Assembly: GCF_026340655.1 (NCBI RefSeq)
Contig: NZ_JAPEOZ010000001.1
Coordinates: forward strand, 1,054,001-1,118,000
From: Streptomyces sp. NBC_01275
GTDB taxonomy: Bacteria > Actinomycetota > Actinomycetes > Streptomycetales > Streptomycetaceae
DNA length: 64,000 nucleotides
Reading direction: 5' to 3'
The notes under the pieces were generated by a model. That model worked only from the letters and a program-made list of their open reading frames with translations. It had not been told where the DNA came from and made no database searches. Position numbers and translations under genes: made by a program. Positions 1 to 9,256 of this stretch are shown here, in pieces. Numbering within the stretch: position 1 is the first letter of the stretch; each line of letters opens with the position of its first letter.

Positions 1-1922
1 TCCGCGGCTTCAGCCTCACCCATCTCTCCGGAGCGGGCTGCAGCGACTACGGCAACGTACCGTTCATGCCCCTGACCGGCCGCCCCGCGCCGGACCCCGC
101 GGCCCGCCACGCCGCCTTCTCCCACACCGACGAGGAGGCGACGCCGGGCAGTTACCGCGTCGACCTCGGCAACGGCATCCGTACGGAGCTGGCCGCCACC
201 GCGCGCTCCGGCATCGCGCGCTTCAGCTACCCGGCGAACGCGGCGGACCCGGCGGACCCGGTGAATCCGGCGGACCCGGAACGCTCCGCCGGGCTGACGG
301 TGGACGCCGGGCAGGCGGCCAACAAGGCCACCGGAGAGATCACCGTCGGCTCCGACACGCTGTCCGGGTTCACCGACAGCGGCGGTTTCTGCAAGTCGAC
401 CAACCGCTACCGCCTCTACTTCCACGCGGTCTTCGACCAGCCCTTCGCCCACACCGAGCCGTTGGACGGCAAGACGTCCGGGGCGTACGTCTCCTTCGCC
501 CCCGGGACCCGCACGGTGACCGCGCGCGTGGGCGTCTCCTTCGTCAGCGTGGCCGCCGCCCGCGACAACGCGCGCGCGGAGCAGCGCGGTCTGCCGTACG
601 ACGCGGTCCGCCGGGTCGTGCGCGGCCGGTGGAACGACTGGCTCGGCCGGATCGCCGTCCGCGGGGGTACGCAGGCGCAGCGCCGGATGTTCTACAGCGC
701 GCTGTACCACTCCCTGCTGCACCCCAGCACGTTCAGCGACGCCGACGGGCGGTACCGCGGCATGGACGGCGAGGTCCACCGGACCGAGGCCGGGCATGTG
801 CAGTACGCGAACTTCTCCGGCTGGGACGTCTACCGCTCCCAGGTCCAGCTCCTGGCCCTGCTCGCCCCGCGCGAGGCCTCGGACGTCGCCCGCTCCATTC
901 TCGACCAGGGTGTCCAGGCCGGATACTTCGACCGCTGGACCCTCGCCAACGGCGGCACCCGGGTGATGGTCGGCGACCCGCTGCCCGCCATGGCGGCTTC
1001 GCTGCACGCCTTCGGGGCAACCGATTTCGACGCCCGCGCGCTGCTGCGCTCCGCCGTCGCCGGACGCCAGGACGACCGACAGCGCCCGGGGCACGAGACG
1101 TACGACACGCTGGGCTACATTCCGGCCGGGACCAAGGGCGTGTGGGGCAGCGCGGCCACCACGCTGGAGTACGCCGTCGCCGACGCCGCCCTCGCCCAGC
1201 TGGCCGGACGCCTCGGCGAGACCGCCACGCAGACCGAGCTGCGGCGCGCGTCCGGCAACTGGCGCAACCTACTGCACCCCGACAGCCGTTACCTCCAGCC
1301 CCGCGCCGCCGACGGCGCCTGGCCGGCCTTCAGCCCGACCCAGCGCAAGGAGTACGTCGAGGGCAACGCGGCGCAGTACACCTGGATGGTCCCGCACGAC
1401 TTCCCGGCCCTGTTCGCCGCGATGGGCGGCGACGCCGCCGTCACCGCCCGCCTGGACGCGTTCTTCACCCACCTCAACGCGGGCGCCGACGAGCCGTACT
1501 CCTACCTCGGCAACGAGCCCTCGTTCAACACCCCTTGGGCCTACGACTACGCCGGTCGCCCCGACCGCACCCAGGATGTCGTACGGCGTGCGCTCACCAC
1601 CCTCTTCAACGACCGCCCGGAGGGCCTGGTCGGCAACGACGACCTCGGCGCGATGTCCTCCTGGGCGGTCTGGGCCTCCCTCGGCATGTACCCGCAGACG
1701 CCCGGAAGTTCCCGACTGGCCCTGGCGAGCCCGCTGTTCCCCGCCGCCACCGTCCACCGGGGCGACGGGGTCGACCTCACCGTCCTCGCGCCGGACGCGT
1801 CGGAGACGGCCTCCCGGGTGCGCGGCCTGACCCTCGACGGCCGTCCGGTGCAGGGCTCCTGGCTGCCGGACGCCTTCCCGGCCCGGGGCGGAGTCCTGCG
1901 CTACGACCTCACGGCGCCGTAG
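1..1922 (+). CDS. GH92 alpha-mannosidase, C-terminal part (5' truncated)
   Basis: The frame is already open at base 3 and reads G-F-S-L-T-H-L-S-G-A-G-C-S-D-Y-G just before the first ATG, which is the conserved N-terminal signature of glycoside hydrolase family 92. The true start therefore lies upstream of the window and the ATG at 66 is internal. GH92 enzymes are calcium-dependent, inverting exo-alpha-mannosidases, usually secreted and acting on N-glycans or yeast mannan. Visible family motifs are G-N-E-P-S (the Glu corresponds to the general acid) at about 1515-1530 and G-N-D-D-x-G-x-M-S-S-W (the Asp pair that serves as base) at about 1633-1665. A run rich in A-D-P-x-N-P repeats near 235-275 looks like a loop insertion. 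About 640 residues are visible and the C-terminus is intact. Linkage specificity (alpha-1,2/1,3/1,4/1,6) cannot be read from sequence. Confidence 0.93.
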   Translation, partial: RGFSLTHLSGAGCSDYGNVPFMPLTGRPAPDPAARHAAFSHTDEEATPGSYRVDLGNGIRTELAATARSGIARFSYPANAADPADPVNPADPERSAGLTVDAGQAANKATGEITVGSDTLSGFTDSGGFCKSTNRYRLYFHAVFDQPFAHTEPLDGKTSGAYVSFAPGTRTVTARVGVSFVSVAAARDNARAEQRGLPYDAVRRVVRGRWNDWLGRIAVRGGTQAQRRMFYSALYHSLLHPSTFSDADGRYRGMDGEVHRTEAGHVQYANFSGWDVYRSQVQLLALLAPREASDVARSILDQGVQAGYFDRWTLANGGTRVMVGDPLPAMAASLHAFGATDFDARALLRSAVAGRQDDRQRPGHETYDTLGYIPAGTKGVWGSAATTLEYAVADAALAQLAGRLGETATQTELRRASGNWRNLLHPDSRYLQPRAADGAWPAFSPTQRKEYVEGNAAQYTWMVPHDFPALFAAMGGDAAVTARLDAFFTHLNAGADEPYSYLGNEPSFNTPWAYDYAGRPDRTQDVVRRALTTLFNDRPEGLVGNDDLGAMSSWAVWASLGMYPQTPGSSRLALASPLFPAATVHRGDGVDLTVLAPDASETASRVRGLTLDGRPVQGSWLPDAFPARGGVLRYDLTAP

Positions 1923-1972
1923 TAGTCGGCCACGCCCGCGTAGCCGGCCGAGCCGAACTCGGTGACGGCGCT

Positions 1973-2007
1973 GGACGCCCTGTCGGCAGAGTGACGGCAG
2001 GGCGTCC
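1973..2007. terminator. Inverted repeat between convergent genes
   Basis: A perfect 10-bp stem (GGACGCCCTG at 1973-1982 against CAGGGCGTCC at 1998-2007) with a 15-nt loop lies between the convergent GH92 and esterase genes. There is no U-tract, as is usual for Streptomyces terminators. It probably terminates from both sides. Confidence 0.6.
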
Positions 2008-2057
2008 CGGACCGCGAGGTCGAGTGCCGTCGCGGGCCGTAGCGGGGCCGCAGAGGT

Positions 2058-3023
2058 TCAGGCTCCGGCGAAGACCGTGCGCAGCGCGCCGATCGCCTGC
2101 CCGATGGCCGCTTCGGCCGCATGGGTCTCCCGCAGGGCGTTGAGCATCACGAAGTCGTGGATGATGCCCTGGTAGCGGACCGCCGTGACCGGCACGCCGG
2201 CCGCGCGGAGCTTGTTGGCGTAGGCCTCGCCCTCGTCACGCAGCACGTCCGCCTCACCCGTGATCACCAGCGCCGGAGGCAGCCCGGTCAACTGCTCGAC
2301 CGTCGCACGCAGCGGGGACGCGGTGATCTGCGCACGCTCCGCCTCGTCGGTCGTGTACTGGTCCCAGAACCACTGCATCCCGTCCCGCCGCAGAAAATAA
2401 CCCGTGGCGAACTGACGGTAGGAACCGGTGTCGAAACTCGCGTCCGTCACCGGATAGAACAACACCTGCTGCACCAGCGGAACATCCCCACGCTCCTTGG
2501 CCATCAGCGTGAGGGCCGCCGTCATGTTGCCGCCCACCGAGTCACCGGCCACCGCCAGACGCGAAGCGTCGAGGGAGTGCTGTGCACCTTCGGTGACGAT
2601 CCACCGGGCCACCGCGTAGTTCTGCTCGATCGCCACCGGATAACGCGCCTCCGGCGAGAGGTCGTACTCCGGGAAGACCACCGCCGCCCCCGCCCCCACC
2701 GCGAGCTCGCGCACCAGACGGTCATGGGTGTGAGCGTCGCCGAACACCCAGCCGGCGCCATGGATGTAGAGGATCACCGGCAGAGCGCCCCCGACGCCCG
2801 CCGGCCTGACCACACGGACACGGACACTGCCCGTGGGACCCCCCGAGACGGTGACCCACTCCTCGTCGACATCCGGCTTGGCGATCTCCCCGGACTGCAC
2901 CTCGTCGACCGCCTTGCGCCCCTCCGCCGGAGACAGGTCGAAGAGGTACGGCGGATTCGCGGTGGCTTCCACGAAGGCCTGGGCTGCGGGTTCGAGGACG
3001 GGGCGGGCGGTGGTGTCGGTCAT
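2058..3023 (-). CDS. Alpha/beta-hydrolase fold-3 esterase (HSL family)
   Basis: A 321-residue cytoplasmic esterase of the hormone-sensitive-lipase group. The oxyanion motif reads H-G-A-G (usually H-G-G-G), and the nucleophile elbow is G-D-S-V-G-G with Ser about 162 (usual motif G-D-S-A-G-G). The C-terminal part carries E-A-D-V-L-R-D-E and G-I-I-H-D-F-V, matching the Asp and His of the triad. The start at 3023 is chosen because a perfect GAGGAGG ribosome site (3029-3035) sits 5-6 bases upstream; the frame runs open further upstream only into the shared operator. It is divergent from the MarR gene, so it is probably that regulator's target. Substrate is unknown; such enzymes hydrolyse short-chain acyl esters. 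Confidence 0.88.
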   Translation of the reverse strand: MTDTTARPVLEPAAQAFVEATANPPYLFDLSPAEGRKAVDEVQSGEIAKPDVDEEWVTVSGGPTGSVRVRVVRPAGVGGALPVILYIHGAGWVFGDAHTHDRLVRELAVGAGAAVVFPEYDLSPEARYPVAIEQNYAVARWIVTEGAQHSLDASRLAVAGDSVGGNMTAALTLMAKERGDVPLVQQVLFYPVTDASFDTGSYRQFATGYFLRRDGMQWFWDQYTTDEAERAQITASPLRATVEQLTGLPPALVITGEADVLRDEGEAYANKLRAAGVPVTAVRYQGIIHDFVMLNALRETHAAEAAIGQAIGALRTVFAGA

Positions 3024-3099
3024 GACGGCCTCCTCGGTTCGGGCACCGCGGGCAGATTCCGACGGTAGTCCCCGTCGGGGGCGGCGGCACATCCATAAC

Positions 3100-3128
3100 A
3101 GTAGCGCACGATTAAGTCGTGCACTACT
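3100..3128. promoter_or_regulatory. Likely MarR/OhrR operator (12-bp imperfect palindrome)
   Basis: Arms AGTAGCGCACGA (3100-3111) and TCGTGCACTACT (3117-3128) pair with a single mismatch around a TTAAG centre. The element lies midway between the divergent esterase and MarR starts, where a dimeric winged-helix repressor would control both. Operator function is inferred from position and symmetry. Confidence 0.65.
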
Positions 3129-3181
3129 CATTAGGGCTCGATAGAATCGAGGGGACTCGAACGATAGAGTGGTGAGCGCCG

Positions 3182-3664
3182 ATGACCAGCACAGGAACCG
3201 GGAGCCGTGCCGTGGACCGAGCCGCCGAACCGACCGACGGGTCGCTGCTCCTGGACGACCAGCTCTGCTTCGCCCTGTACGCGGCCTCCCGGGCGGTCAC
3301 CGCCCGTTACCGGCCGCTGCTGGACGAGCTCGGTCTGACCTATCCGCAGTACCTGGTCATGCTCGTGCTGTGGGAGCAGGACTCGATCTCCGTGCGTGAA
3401 CTGGGCGCCGCTCTCCAGCTGGAGTCCAGCACCCTCTCCCCCCTCCTCAAGCGCCTCGAGGCGAACGGTCTGCTGCGCCGTGAACGTCGTCCCGACGACG
3501 AGCGCTCCGTCGCCCTTCGCCTCACCGAGGAGGGCGCGCGACTCCGGGAACGGGCGGGCTCCGTCCCCCTCGCCATCGGCGACGCCATGGGGCTCACCCC
3601 CGAGCAGGACGCCATGGCCAAGCACCTTCTGCGGCTCGTCACGGCGAACGTCACCGAGGACTGA
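3182..3664 (+). CDS. MarR-family regulator, OhrR-like
   Basis: A 160-residue winged-helix regulator. The N-terminal helix reads D-D-Q-L-C-F-A-L-Y-A-A-S-R, matching the OhrR signature in which the single cysteine (Cys29 here) is the organic-peroxide sensor. The DNA-binding helices contain L-G-A-A-L-Q-L-E-S-S-T-L-S-P-L-L-K-R-L-E and the wing R-R-x-x-D-D-E-R-S. OhrR proteins lose DNA binding when this Cys is oxidised by hydroperoxides. Here the divergent partner is an esterase and not the usual peroxidase Ohr, so the inducer could be another electrophile or the regulator could have been re-purposed. The start at 3182 has only a weak upstream Shine-Dalgarno; no better in-frame start precedes the conserved helix. 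Confidence 0.87.
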   Translation: MTSTGTGSRAVDRAAEPTDGSLLLDDQLCFALYAASRAVTARYRPLLDELGLTYPQYLVMLVLWEQDSISVRELGAALQLESSTLSPLLKRLEANGLLRRERRPDDERSVALRLTEEGARLRERAGSVPLAIGDAMGLTPEQDAMAKHLLRLVTANVTED

Positions 3665-3786
3665 CAACCCCTCACATCCGCTCCCCCGCAGGGGATTTGA
3701 CTGCCCGTGGGTCGCACGTGCCGGGTGATAGGGTGCGCCGGAATTCTGTTGCGCAAGGCCCCCACACGCAAAGGCCCAGAACCCCC

Positions 3787-5157
3787 ATGAGTGAGTCGAC
3801 GGCGGAAGATTCCGTGCCCGAATTCGTCCCGGGCGGGCGGCGCAGGCACCGTAGGCCCCGTCCCGGCGGGACCGGCGTCCGGCGCGCGATCGTGCTCGCG
3901 ATGGCCGTGCCCGTCGCCTCGGCCGCGCTGGCGGGCCCCTCGGCCTTCGCCGCCGAGAAGAGCATCGGCACCACGGCGAAGGACACCGCGCCGACCGCTC
4001 TCGACGCCGACGACCGGCAGATGGCCGTCAACCTCGACGCACGCGTCGTCGACCAACGGCTGGGCTCCGACGTCAGCGGCGTGGTCCTGGACGCCGAGTC
4101 GGACGACACTGTGTGGGACCACAACGGCTCCACCGCGCTGATGCCGGCGTCCAACGCCAAGCTCGCCACCTCGACCGCCGCCCTCACCGTCCTCGGCCCG
4201 GACCACCGGTTCACCACGAACGTCGTCTACGGCAACGGCACCCTGACCCTCGTCGGGGGCGGCGACCGGACGCTGACCAGCGCCGACCTCGCCACGCTGG
4301 CGCAGACCGCGGTCGCCGGACTCAAAGCCGCGGGGCTGACGTCCGTGAAGGTCGCCGTCGACGACAGCCTCTTCCCCGCGCCGACGCTGGCCAACGGCTG
4401 GAACACCGGCTACTACCCCGACTCCGTCGCCCCGGTCCGCGCGCTCGTCGTCGACGGACACGGCGTCCAGGACACCTCCCTCGACGCCGGGCAGGTCTTC
4501 GCCCAGCGGCTCACCGCGGCCGGCGTCACCGTCACCGGCAGCGTCGCCCGCGCCACGGCGAGCCCCACTGACGTACCGGTCGCACAGCACACGTCGGCCC
4601 CGCTGTCGGGCATCGTCCACACGATGCTCAAGACCAGCGACAACAACATCGCCGAGACCCTGCTGCGCATGACCGCCCTCGGCGCGGGCCGCCCGGCCAC
4701 CTTCGAGGGCGGCACGGAGGTCGTCCGCGAGATCCTCGGCCAGCGCTACGGCGTGTCCCTCACCGACTTCCAGATCTACGACGGAAGCGGCCTGTCCCGG
4801 GCCGACCGCATTCCGGCCGCGACCCTCGCGCAGATCCTGGAACTGCTGACGGAAACCCGTTACGCGTCCACCCTCGGCTCGATCCTGGACGGTCTGCCCG
4901 TCTCCGGCGAGGCCGGCAGCACCCTCGGCCCGGAGTGGGGCCGCTTTGACGACGCCAACTCCCGGTGCGCCGTCGGCAAGGTGCACGCGAAGACCGGCAC
5001 CCTCACCGGCGCCATCGCCCTCAGCGGTCTCACCCAGGGCAAGGACGGCAAGTGGAAGGTGTTCTCCTTCGTCGAGAACAACTCCACGGCCGACCCCGCC
5101 GCCATCAAGGACGCCATGGACGGCCTCGCCGCCACCGTCAACGGCTGCTGGGCCTGA
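3787..5157 (+). CDS. dacB: D-alanyl-D-alanine carboxypeptidase/endopeptidase, PBP4 type (peptidase S13)
   Basis: A 456-residue class C penicillin-binding protein that trims or opens peptidoglycan peptide cross-links outside the membrane. The three penicillin-binding motifs are present and correctly spaced: S122-N-A-K125 (nucleophile and base), S284-D-N286, and K402-T-G-T. A twin-Arg-rich cytoplasmic leader (R-R-R-H-R-R-P-R) is followed by a hydrophobic segment ending A-G-P-S-A-F-A-A, so it is exported or membrane anchored. The ATG at 3787 is preferred over a TTG at 3697 in the same frame because the extra 30 residues resemble translated spacer. The 450-residue length is normal for actinobacterial DacB. 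Confidence 0.93.
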   Translation: MSESTAEDSVPEFVPGGRRRHRRPRPGGTGVRRAIVLAMAVPVASAALAGPSAFAAEKSIGTTAKDTAPTALDADDRQMAVNLDARVVDQRLGSDVSGVVLDAESDDTVWDHNGSTALMPASNAKLATSTAALTVLGPDHRFTTNVVYGNGTLTLVGGGDRTLTSADLATLAQTAVAGLKAAGLTSVKVAVDDSLFPAPTLANGWNTGYYPDSVAPVRALVVDGHGVQDTSLDAGQVFAQRLTAAGVTVTGSVARATASPTDVPVAQHTSAPLSGIVHTMLKTSDNNIAETLLRMTALGAGRPATFEGGTEVVREILGQRYGVSLTDFQIYDGSGLSRADRIPAATLAQILELLTETRYASTLGSILDGLPVSGEAGSTLGPEWGRFDDANSRCAVGKVHAKTGTLTGAIALSGLTQGKDGKWKVFSFVENNSTADPAAIKDAMDGLAATVNGCWA

Positions 5158-5282
5158 GGACCTGTCCTGGTTCGACACCTCGGCCGCCCCCCTCGTGTCA
5201 CCCCGGTCGGCCACGCGACGGAACGTAGCGTGGCGGTCGTAGGAGGGCGGATGCGCTCGACGGTCGAAACCCTGGTGGCGAG

Positions 5283-5936
5283 ATGTGTTGGAGTGCGACG
5301 GCCGATCTCGTGGCGGGCGTCGGCGTCGCGGCCGTCGGGGTGGCCTGTACGGCTCGGGCGCCCAGCCGCCGGGAGCTGCCGCTCGCCGCGTTGCCGCTGC
5401 TGCTCGGCGCTCACCAGATCGTCGAGTCGGCGGTGTGGGACGCGGGCGGGGGCAGCGGTCCCGCCACCGTCGTCTGGGCCGTGATCGCCTTGCCTTTGCT
5501 GGCCGTGTGGGTGCCGGCCGGAGTCCTGTGCGCCGCCCCGGCGCGGGCCCGCGGCCGACTGGTCCTCCTCCTCGCGGTCGGCGCGGCGACCGCCGCCGTG
5601 CTGGCCTACGACCTCGCCACCGGTCCCGTGACGGCCGAGATCCGGGGCCGCACCATCGGATACGCGCTCGACGTTCCCCATCCGGCCGTGCTGGTGAGCG
5701 GCTATCTCCTGGCCACCGTCGGCTCGTTGCTGCTGTCCGGAGACCGACGGCTGCGGGGGCTGGGCATCGTGGTCGCCGTGGGCGCGCTGCTCTGCTGGGC
5801 GCTGTGGCGGCTGGCGTTCGTCTCCACCTGGTGCGCGTTCGCGGCCGTGTGCTCGGTGATGCTGCTCGGCTGGGTGCGGGCGCTGGCGGCCTCCGCACGG
5901 GCGGGCGCGCGGGCGGATCTCAGCCGCCGCACGTGA
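5283..5936 (+). CDS. DUF6629-type integral membrane protein
   Basis: A 217-residue protein opening M-C-W-S-A-T-A-D, the N-terminus typical of the actinobacterial family DUF6629. About seven hydrophobic segments are visible, with the conserved-looking H-Q-I-V-E-S-A-V-W after the second and paired W-R-L-x-F-V-S-T-W-C-A-F near the end. No catalytic motif was recognised and the function is unknown. It stands alone between dacB and the LAL regulator. Family assignment is by recognition of the N-terminus and topology. Confidence 0.8.
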   Translation: MCWSATADLVAGVGVAAVGVACTARAPSRRELPLAALPLLLGAHQIVESAVWDAGGGSGPATVVWAVIALPLLAVWVPAGVLCAAPARARGRLVLLLAVGAATAAVLAYDLATGPVTAEIRGRTIGYALDVPHPAVLVSGYLLATVGSLLLSGDRRLRGLGIVVAVGALLCWALWRLAFVSTWCAFAAVCSVMLLGWVRALAASARAGARADLSRRT

Positions 5937-6103
5937 GGGTCAACGGGCCGCGGGTTCACCGGAGTACCGGTTCAACGGAGTAGCGGGGGTACCGGCACCC
6001 CGGCCGGTCTGGGGGTCTTTGGGTGCCCCTGCGGCGGTGTGTGTCAGTGCCTGACCTTAGGGTGCGTTGTGAGGGTGGCGAACGACGGGCCGGCAGGTTG
6101 CGA

Positions 6104-9100
6104 GTGGGGGACGCGAGCGTGGCACAACTGGTGGGCAGGTTCTCGGAACTCGCGCGGCTCGACGCCCTGCTCGCCGACCTGGGGCGACCCGGAGTCCCCA
6201 CCGTCGTCGACCTCGTCGGCGAACCGGGCATCGGGAAGAGCCGACTGCTCGGAGAGGTGTGCGCCCGGGCCCGGCGGTCCGGGTGCACGGTGCTGCGCGG
6301 CCGGGCCACGGAGTACGAACAGCACGTGCCTTTCCAGGTGTTCGCCGACGCGCTCGCCGACCTCGAACCGGTCGAGCTGCTCGAGCCGCCCGCCTCTGCG
6401 GGGACGCCGGACGCTGATTCCGACCCGGCCGGAACAAGCCCCGCAGCCGGGTGCGCGGCAAGCTCCGTAGCAGGCCCAGCAGCCGGCTCCATGGCCGGAT
6501 CCGGCTATGGAGCCGGCTATGGATCTGGAGCCGGATCCGCGGCCGAATCCGCCGTGCACTCCGTGCTGCACCGCCTCCGGCACGCGCCCGGCGTCGCCTC
6601 CGACCGGGACGGCGCCGCCCGCTTCGAGGTGCACCGTGCGATCGGCGCGTTCCTCGCCCGCCTGGGCGAGCGCGGTCTGGTGCTGGCCATGGACGACCTG
6701 CACTGGGCTGATCCGGCGTCACGGGAACTCGTGGACCATCTGATCCGCCACCCCGCGCACGGCCGGGTGCTGCTGGTCGTGGCCCGGCGGGCCCGGCAGA
6801 CGCCGACGTCCCTGACCGCGGCCCTGACCCGCGGCGCCGACGACGGAGCCGTGCTCCACATCGCCCTGGAGCCGCTCCCCGAGCAGGAGTCCCTGCACGC
6901 CCTCGCCTCGGACGTCCCCGAGGACCACGCCCGCCGGCTGTACGCGGCCAGCGAGGGCAACCCCCTCTATCTGCTCTCCCTGGTGCACGCCTACCGCGAC
7001 GGAACGCCGCTGCACACCCTCACCGCCCCCGTGGGCGCCCCCGCCGACGCCTCGGCCGCGGTCGGCGTGCCCAGCGGGCTCGCGGCGCTGCTGCTCGACG
7101 AGCTGACCGCGCTGACCGGGCCGCAGCGCCGTCTCGTCGACGCGGTCGCGGTGCTCGGCGACCATGCCACACCGCCCCTGCTGACCGTGGCGACCGGGCT
7201 CCCGCTCCCGGACGTCGAGGACCAGACCGGCGCTCTGGCGGCGCGGGACGTGCTGCGCGCCGGGCCGGGCGGCCGGTGGGCGCTGCGCCACCCGCTGGTG
7301 CGCGCACTCGTCTACGAGCACATGGCCCCGGGCCCGCGCGCCGAGGTCCATCGCCGCGCCGCACGGGAACTGGCCCGCGGCCACGCCCCCGTCACCGAGC
7401 GGGCCCACCACGTCGAACGGTCGCTGACCGGCTGGGACCCCAAGGCCGCGGACGTGCTCGTCGAAGCCGCCGCGCAGTTCGCGTCGACCGCCCCGGCCAC
7501 CGCCGCCCATCTGCTGGACGCCGTCCTCACCCGTCTGCCGGACACGCCGGACCACACCCGGCGGCGCGGCGAACTCCTCCTGGCGCGCGCCCGTGCGCTC
7601 GGCGTCAGCGGCAGCCCCCGGGAGAGCCGGGCCCTGCTGCACGCCCTGATCGAGACGGCGGGCAAGGACCACCCCGAACTGCGTACGGCGGCCGTCGCGC
7701 AGTGCGCCGTGATGGAACGACACCTCGGGCACTCCCCGGAGGCCACCGCCCTGCTGCGCCGGGAGCTGTCGCGCTCGCCCGCGCCGTCCCCCGGCCACGA
7801 GGTCTCCCTGCGGCTCTCCCTCGGCATGTCCGCCCTGCTCACCGCGTCCTATCCACAGGTGCGCGCGGACGTGGCGCAGGCCGCCGCCGTCGCGCGGCAC
7901 GACGACGACCCCACGGGCGAGGCGGCCGCCCTGGCGCTGGCGGCCCTGGGAGAGGCGTACGAGGGCGAGACGGCGGCCGCCGAGGGCTTCGCCGACGCCG
8001 CCTGCGCGCTCACGGACGCGCTGACCGACCCCGGGCTCACGGACCTGTGCGAGGCGCTGGTCTGGCTGGCCTGGGCGGAGACCCTGCTGGAGCGCTACGC
8101 CGACGCCGAACGGCACATCACACGCGGCCTGGACATAGCCCGCCGCAGCGGACAACTCGCCATGCTGCCGCACCTGTTGACGAGCCAGGCGTTCGTCCGC
8201 CTCACCACCTGCCGACTGCCGTCCGCGCTGGAGGCGGCCGAGGAGGCAGAGTCCATCGCCCGGGCCGTGGGCGGCGGCGACCTGCTGGCCTTCACCCTCG
8301 CCATCAAGACGCTGGTGCTCCTGCTGGCCCGTCCCTTCGGCGACGGCAGCGCCCTCGCCACCGCCGAGGAGGCCGTCGCCACGACCGGCGGGACCAAGGG
8401 CTGGTGGTCGGCCCTGGCCTGGTGCATGCTCGGCCACGCGACCTATGTGGCCGGCGATCCGCATCGCGCCCAGGAGGCCGTCATGACGGCCGGCGGGGGC
8501 CGCGACCTGCCCCTGCTGCAACCGTCGATCCGCCCGGGCCAGCTGGACACCCTGGTCAACGCGGCCCTCGCCGCCGGCGACGTCGCCCAGGCCCGACGCT
8601 GGGCGGCGCAGGCGGCGCGCGAGGCCGACCGGCTCGGCCTCTCAGGTCAGCGCGCGGCCGCCCTGCGCGCCGAGGCCGCCCTGGCCGAGCACCACGGCGA
8701 CACCGGCGAAGCCGTACGCCTCCTCGACGCGGCGACCGAGGAGTACGTCCGCTGCGGCCAGCCCCTGTGGGAGGCGTACTCCCTGCTGCGGGCGGCGCCC
8801 CTGGTCCGGCGCACCGGGCAGGGACCGCGCGCCGCCGCGATGTGGCGTCGCGCCCATCGGATCGCCGTCGACGGCGGCGCACGTCTGCTGGTGGACCTGG
8901 CCGAGTTGACACGTCCCCAGATGACGGCGGACGCGCCCGCGCTCCCCGCGGAGCTGGCCGAGCTGACGGCGCGTGAGCTCGAGGTGGCCGAACTGGTGGC
9001 GGCGGGCCTGAGCAACCAGGACATCGCCGCCCGGCTCCACCTCAGCCGCCGTACGGTCGAGACCCATCTGTCCGCCGTCTACCGCAAGGCGTCCGTGCCG

Positions 9101-9169
9101 TCCCGGTCGGCGTTGGCCGGACTCCTGACCCGTCTCGGGCTGGGAGCGGGTCCGGGGCGCACTACGTAA
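6104..9169 (+). CDS. LAL-type LuxR transcriptional regulator with AAA/NB-ATPase domain
   Basis: A large ATP-binding regulator of the LuxR family (about 1021 residues from this start). The N-terminal ATPase has Walker A G-E-P-G-I-G-K-S-R at about residues 40-48 and Walker B L-V-L-A-M-D-D-L-H-W near 192. A long helical TPR-like middle follows, and the C-terminus is a LuxR helix-turn-helix (L-T-A-R-E-L-E-V-A-E-L-V, then T-V-E-T-H-L-S-A-V-Y-R-K). LAL proteins typically activate nearby genes on binding an inducer with ATP. The frame is open from 6023, but GTG at 6104 or 6119 fits the conserved Q-L-V-G-R-F-x-E-L start; 6119 has GGGGGA upstream, so the true start may be there. A 40-residue Ala/Gly/Ser insertion lies between Walker A and B. 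Confidence 0.93.
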   Translation: MGDASVAQLVGRFSELARLDALLADLGRPGVPTVVDLVGEPGIGKSRLLGEVCARARRSGCTVLRGRATEYEQHVPFQVFADALADLEPVELLEPPASAGTPDADSDPAGTSPAAGCAASSVAGPAAGSMAGSGYGAGYGSGAGSAAESAVHSVLHRLRHAPGVASDRDGAARFEVHRAIGAFLARLGERGLVLAMDDLHWADPASRELVDHLIRHPAHGRVLLVVARRARQTPTSLTAALTRGADDGAVLHIALEPLPEQESLHALASDVPEDHARRLYAASEGNPLYLLSLVHAYRDGTPLHTLTAPVGAPADASAAVGVPSGLAALLLDELTALTGPQRRLVDAVAVLGDHATPPLLTVATGLPLPDVEDQTGALAARDVLRAGPGGRWALRHPLVRALVYEHMAPGPRAEVHRRAARELARGHAPVTERAHHVERSLTGWDPKAADVLVEAAAQFASTAPATAAHLLDAVLTRLPDTPDHTRRRGELLLARARALGVSGSPRESRALLHALIETAGKDHPELRTAAVAQCAVMERHLGHSPEATALLRRELSRSPAPSPGHEVSLRLSLGMSALLTASYPQVRADVAQAAAVARHDDDPTGEAAALALAALGEAYEGETAAAEGFADAACALTDALTDPGLTDLCEALVWLAWAETLLERYADAERHITRGLDIARRSGQLAMLPHLLTSQAFVRLTTCRLPSALEAAEEAESIARAVGGGDLLAFTLAIKTLVLLLARPFGDGSALATAEEAVATTGGTKGWWSALAWCMLGHATYVAGDPHRAQEAVMTAGGGRDLPLLQPSIRPGQLDTLVNAALAAGDVAQARRWAAQAAREADRLGLSGQRAAALRAEAALAEHHGDTGEAVRLLDAATEEYVRCGQPLWEAYSLLRAAPLVRRTGQGPRAAAMWRRAHRIAVDGGARLLVDLAELTRPQMTADAPALPAELAELTARELEVAELVAAGLSNQDIAARLHLSRRTVETHLSAVYRKASVPSRSALAGLLTRLGLGAGPGRTT
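6440..6555 (+). repeat. In-frame Ala/Gly/Ser low-complexity insertion inside the LAL ATPase domain
   Basis: Short degenerate repeats of GGATCCGG, GGAGCCGG and GGCTATGG encode A-G-S-G-Y-G-A-G-Y-G-S-G-A-G-S. They fall between the Walker A and Walker B strands, where an ordinary LAL ATPase has a compact loop. The composition is unlike the flanking sequence and suggests slippage-driven expansion. Confidence 0.7.
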
Positions 9170-9256
9170 GTGACTACGTGCTTTTACCGAGGCGGCCTCC
9201 ATCGCGGCCGTGTACCTTCGGGGGTCGAACGAGGCGGGCGGTTCAGAGGGGACTGG

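Noticed and set aside
3340..5898. Antisense frame of 852 codons opposite the MarR, dacB and DUF6629 genes
   Set aside because: Composition is Arg/Pro/Ala-rich without motifs; the plus strand carries three recognised genes.
9157..9185. Repeated ACTACGT around the LAL stop as an attachment or regulatory site
   Set aside because: Only two short copies, no symmetry of useful length and no integrase gene nearby.
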